64,000 nucleotides of DNA from Pseudisothecium myosuroides (Eukaryota > Streptophyta > Bryopsida > Hypnales > Lembophyllaceae), in the NCBI GenBank assembly GCA_951799445.1, contig OX637289.1, positions 6,291,321 through 6,355,320 of the forward strand. The letters run 5' to 3'. This document shows, in pieces, positions 60,083 through 64,000 of this stretch. Each line of letters starts with the position of its first letter. Positions within the stretch are counted from its first letter, which is position 1. The notes beneath the pieces were generated by a model, which worked only from the letters and a program-made list of their open reading frames with translations, was not told where the DNA came from and ran no database searches. Made by a program: the position numbers and the translations under genes.

Positions 60083-60484
60083 TATTTAAAATTGTACCAC
60101 ATTATTATGTAAAGTTCTAGTAGCATAACCATTGGTAAATTAACCAAAAGTCTCCTTATTCACTTTATCTGATGAATAGTGAACTACAACCTTAAAACAA
60201 TGGTCAAGTGATTTAAACAATTCTTTTGTAAAAGAGCAAGTAAGCACCATAAAACAATTTTGATGGTAAACACTCAAATTTTGGTACAAAATATCACTTG
60301 ACATAGCAAGCATAGATATAGTATGACTACATACTAGGGGCCTTTCATAATTTATACTACTACGAGAAGTGATGTCGATGCAGTCAAAGAATGAAAATGC
60401 TTAGACAATAACATTTGGGCCGTTCCGAGAACCGCTTCTTTTGCCACGTTTGTAATTAGATGACTCCCTAATCCCAAGCTTTCT
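60083..60484. other. No gene recognised
   Basis: 3' flank of the RING-type pseudogene. No repeat or coding signal was seen. Confidence 0.35.
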
Positions 60485-62440
60485 CTAGGCAGGAGCTTGT
60501 AAAGCTAGTCTATTCGCATTCAAAATGGATTCCAAGACATTGGAGTCCTTCAGAGCTTGGAGGGTCCTTATTGTTCCCGAAGAGTGTGCTTCCAACAAAT
60601 AGTCAAGTGCTTGACTCATGTAATAAGGTCCATACGTGGAATCGAGGTATTGTGCATCATTCAACTCTTCTAAAGAGGCATTTTTATCTTCAGTTGATTG
60701 GTCACTCTTTCCCCTTGAAAATTCCAACAGTGCCCTTGTGGATGGGGATTCCACTTGAAGATTGAGGAATTCTTATCAAAATATCCATCAAGGCACTGGA
60801 AGAAGAATGTCCTCCTTCCTTCGTTTTGTGGGCCTTTTCCCATTAGCCTTGGTGAATTGGTGCAACTTAGACAATTTCAGCCCGGTCAGTTTTCCAATTC
60901 AACTGCGTGCTAGGTTGTCCCTTTTCCTAGTCATGTTGGGCCAATCGCTAACTTCAAACCAAATCTCGACCCCGTAAGCTCCACTTTGCCGTCGTGTCAG
61001 CATTGTGTTTTTAAGAAGGTGGCATGTAAGTCATCAAGTTGAACATGGCATACAAGCAATCATGGAATGGTGCTGAGCAAAGAATGCAACGTTGTCTAAT
61101 CGGACATTGCATGATGAGCCACTGATGATAGTAGATATGGGCACAGGATCCAAGAGCCTTGGAACCGCCTTTCGGGCCAAATTGGTCTTGACATATGGGA
61201 CATTTAGTTTGGTCCAAGACAAAAAAAGCAGGCTTTGGCCAAAGTAGTTTTTGTCCTTCCATGTTGTCGTGGTAGAACATTTGATTTTTGTGGTTTCAAC
61301 CATTCTATGCCCAATCTATTACATTTTTTGCTGGCGCCTCCAACATGGGTATGTCAATGGAAAACATGTTCTCCAACAACGCCCACGATGTGAGTCTGTT
61401 CTCTTGCTTCGGGGCATTTGCATTAAAGTTCTTTGAAACTTTATCCAATTCGATCACAATTTGTTGCGATGGGTCCATGGTTAGAATGCACGCGACCTTC
61501 CAATGATAGTATATTGCCAATAGCTCTATCAACCGCGCTCTAAGCAATCCATTATCCTTAAGAAGATCTTTTTTTTTTTCAACGGTGTGGGTGATTGCAT
61601 GAAACACTTGTACTATTTTCTATCACACGATTCAAATTTCATAGACAAGATATTGATGACTACTATACACCTTATCTGTATTTTTAAATATTTTTGAAAA
61701 TGTTTTACTATTTAATAATAGCCCCCGATATTATGTCACAAATGCCAATTTGGAGGTTTTTAGTATTATTTAGTACCCATAAAAACGAATTTCGAGCTGA
61801 AACTTGGTAGAAATGGTCTTCTAGTAGACTTGTAGCTTTTGTCCAAAAGGATTCTAAAAATACTTAATTTTGTGTGGTGTAGAAGTCCACACATTGAGTC
61901 CCTTTCTACTAGCATTTTGAAGCATGTAAAAAATTATTTTGGTGGTTTTTTTGGTGAATGACCATCTCCATAGAGTTGCCACAAATGGACAATATTTATT
62001 TTTTTTATTTAAGTTTTTTCCTATTTTCTACTAATTAAAACATCAAAGTATGTATTTTCTTAAGATTTGGCACTTTTCTAGTTTTTTTACTTAAAGAATA
62101 TTTTAATGAATTTCCTTTGGTGGTTACCTTCATCATAAAGGTGCATACATTGGCCATATTTTTTAATTTAAAAAAAAATAGATTTTCTAATTTTAAAGTA
62201 CTCCAGAAAAAATCATGAGTACTATTGCAAAACGCAACAAATAGTATAGGTGTTTCGTGCAATCACCCGTGTAGAATGTAGGACCGCTATAAAAGAGAGT
62301 GAATCTTTGATCCTATGGACATCTGTTGTGTCATTCGTAGTATCTATCATGGCGGCAAAAGGAAGTGCACTTGAAATTAATGAAGAACGCCTGATACGCT
62401 TGGAAGGTGGAGAATGGTGAAGGATGTCACTAGTCAAATC
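60485..62440 (-). pseudogene. RING-type zinc-finger protein, inactivated and split by a transposon
   Basis: Minus-strand blocks are 62440-62269, 61584-61305, 61303-61011 and 60754-60485. The first reads LTSDILHHSPPSKRIRRSSL. The second reads LLRARLIELLAIYYHWKVAC. The third has a RING-like signature: CPIC, then CAH and H, then CILC in QRCILCSAPFH, with tryptophan (YHQW) where a zinc-binding cysteine is expected. The last reads ESPSTRALLEFSRGKSDQ and ends LALQAPA before TAG. RING domains usually act as E3 ubiquitin ligases; function here is inferred only from that motif. Lesions: a transposon at 61589-62268, two in-frame stops near 61306-61295 that look like paired frameshifts, and a TAA after TYMPPS near 61008. 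Block borders may include introns. Confidence 0.65.
61589..62268. mobile_element. GGGTGATTGC-family transposon (680 bp), 4-bp target duplication
   Basis: The ends are GGGTGATTGCATGAAACAC and, inwards from the right, GGGTGATTGCACGAAACAC. GTGT flanks both sides (61585-61588 and 62269-62272). It interrupts the RING-type pseudogene. The interior is related to 62774-63265 and, more distantly, to 18438-19175. No transposase is encoded. Confidence 0.85.
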
Positions 62441-62773
62441 CCTTACAACCTTCTCCAGCTGCTATGGATGGTATTCAACAAAAGCATCATCCATGTTTGA
62501 CAAGCTGAAAGTCTCACTCTGTCTTGGAGGCCTTGTAGTTCTACAAACTGTTGTGAAATGAGAACATTTTTGTGTTCACACTTGGAATGCAGTTTGCTCA
62601 CGTTAGTTTGTAGAGAAATAATGGTGGCATAGTCTATAGATGTTAGCTCCTTTTATAGAGCACCATGGGCCAAATTGCACAATGTAATTTAAATAAATGT
62701 CTACTTTTCACCAAATAAAAGTAGTCTTTCTTTACCAAAAATTTTCCATTTCTATTTTAGTGCTTTGAACACG
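62441..62773. other. 5' flank of the RING-type pseudogene
   Basis: The minus-strand frame may extend upstream to about 62490 (AFVEYHP then a stop). Beyond that no gene or repeat was recognised. Confidence 0.35.
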
Positions 62774-63265
62774 GGTAAATGCACAAAACACTTGTACTAT
62801 TTGTTGCATTTTGTCACACCCTAGTTTTTGATTTTTTTTTTGCCATAATTTTTGTGTTTTAGCTCCAAATGATTCAAAATTTACAGGGAAGATACTCATA
62901 ACCATTATACACCTTGCCTAATTTTTTGTAATTTTTAAAAATAATTTGTTATTTTTAAACAACCCTAATAATTTCTCACAATGGTTGATTAGGGTTCTTT
63001 TGCACTTTTTTTAACCCAAAAAAATGAATTTTGAGCTAAAATTTGGAGAGAATGGTCTTCTAATAGACTTATAGCTACTATCCAAAGGATTTTTAAAAAT
63101 ACTTATTTTTATGTGGTGTACAAGTCCACAAATGGAGCTCCTTTCTGCATTTTTTTCCAAAGGTATGAAACATTATTTTGGTGCTTTTTTTGGTCAAAAT
63201 CCATCACCAAAAAGTTTTCTCAAATGGACAATTTTTAGATTTTAAGAAAAAAATCCTATCTTGTT
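62774..63265 (+). mobile_element. Truncated GGGTGATTGC-family copy
   Basis: GGGTAAATGCACAAAACAC at its left end and the following 490 bp match 61589-62000 in the same order. Homology stops near 63265 without a right terminus. Confidence 0.7.
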
Positions 63266-63559
63266 GTGAGCCCCCAATTTGTCACTAGGGACTTACAGTT
63301 TTCTTTTTTTCAATTTTTACAAATTTAAGTGTAGTTTTATACACAAAAAACCCAAAAAAGAGTGTAAAACCAAAATAGGTATGTCACATATCAATATAGC
63401 ATTTGGTCCTTTATAGGTTATTTTCCTCCAAATAAATCCCATTTCCACTTGTACATAGGTTAAAACGTGAAAATATCGGTAAATAGTAGAATTAAGGGCT
63501 AACCGGCCCAAACAGCCCAAACTACCCAAACCTATGGTACATGTGACATCTTATGGCTA

Positions 63560-64000
63560 AAATTGGTCCGAGGGAACATCGTTGAGGTCCCAAGTCCATT
63601 CCGAGAGATAGGTTTCACTTTCCCCATAGCATCGAAGAAATAGCGGAAACCCCAATTGTAGGCTTGTAGGAGTTACAAACTCAAAATGGACTCGTAAGAG
63701 GAATCTACGGGTGGAGTATGGTGTTCTAGGGTGAAAATTACATTTGGGACTCAATGGCGAAATCAGCTTGCCAAGATTCCCTTGTATATGAAAGATTCTC
63801 TAGTTGCTGAAATTAAAAGGAGAAGACAGAATTTGATTCTCCTCTGACTTTTGTGCAAAGTAAAAATATGAGCTTGCACATCCTTTGTGGAATTCCATGA
63901 GAGGTTCCATAAAAGGTTTCGGAATTTTCTGACTTACAGAAGATGCCCTTCCGGACGGTCAACCGCTAAAATCTACAATGGAAAATTCCTGGAAATTACC
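63560..64000 (-). repeat. Composite repeat, right part, inverted copy 3 (runs off the window)
   Basis: The complement of GGTAATTTCCAGGAATTTTC at the window end, followed by GGTTGACCGTCCGGAAGG, matches 56735-56790. Further in, TCACCCTAGAACACCATACT and GTAGATTCCTC match 57000-57040. The copy continues beyond the right edge. Confidence 0.7.

Overview
The window reads as nuclear DNA of a land plant with a large, repeat-rich, AT-rich genome. The only gene that looks fully intact is a vacuolar H+-ATPase proteolipid subunit (VHA-c) of plant type, with introns, at the left edge on the minus strand. Telobox-like AAACCCTA motifs of plant promoters lie in front of two other gene remnants. Low gene density, long AT-rich stretches and layered DNA transposons suggest a non-flowering plant such as a fern, gymnosperm or moss; this is an inference, and the species cannot be fixed from the sequence.

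Layout. 12-1680: VHA-c, three coding exons, minus strand. 1.7-7.7 kb: mostly empty, with a small degenerate tandem repeat and a conserved-looking but broken small gene (5746-6278, minus). 7.7-15.8 kb: old direct repeats and several non-autonomous transposons. 15.9-21.6 kb: a decayed pogo/Tc1-type DDE transposon with recognisable inverted ends and two younger elements nested in it. 22-25 kb: an exon-like fragment, a near-perfect 357-bp palindromic element and two TTAA-flanked elements. 25.0-34.0 kb: a pseudogene for a cysteine-rich plant protein, broken by a 2.25-kb CACTA-type element; a second copy of that element lies in inverted orientation on the other side. 36-47 kb: three copies of an AT-rich repeat carrying GGATGAAGTTT hairpins, a 79-80-bp tandem array and weak gene remnants. 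47-60 kb: more TTAA-flanked elements, two copies of a long composite repeat rich in minisatellites, and short exon-like segments. 60.5-62.4 kb: a RING-type pseudogene split by a transposon with a 4-bp target duplication.

The most notable content is transposon biology. Elements of about 910-925 bp and 240 bp end in YCCCTAAAG-type or related inverted repeats and are bounded by TTAA on both sides. This resembles a piggyBac signature, which is unusual for a land plant. A paralogous copy of the surrounding repeat appears to preserve the empty TTAA site for one of them. Other families have 2-, 3-, 4- and 9-bp target duplications. No intact transposase is present, so all elements here would depend on enzymes encoded elsewhere. 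No tRNA, rRNA, CRISPR or organellar genes were recognised. Family names rest on reading motifs; no database search was possible.
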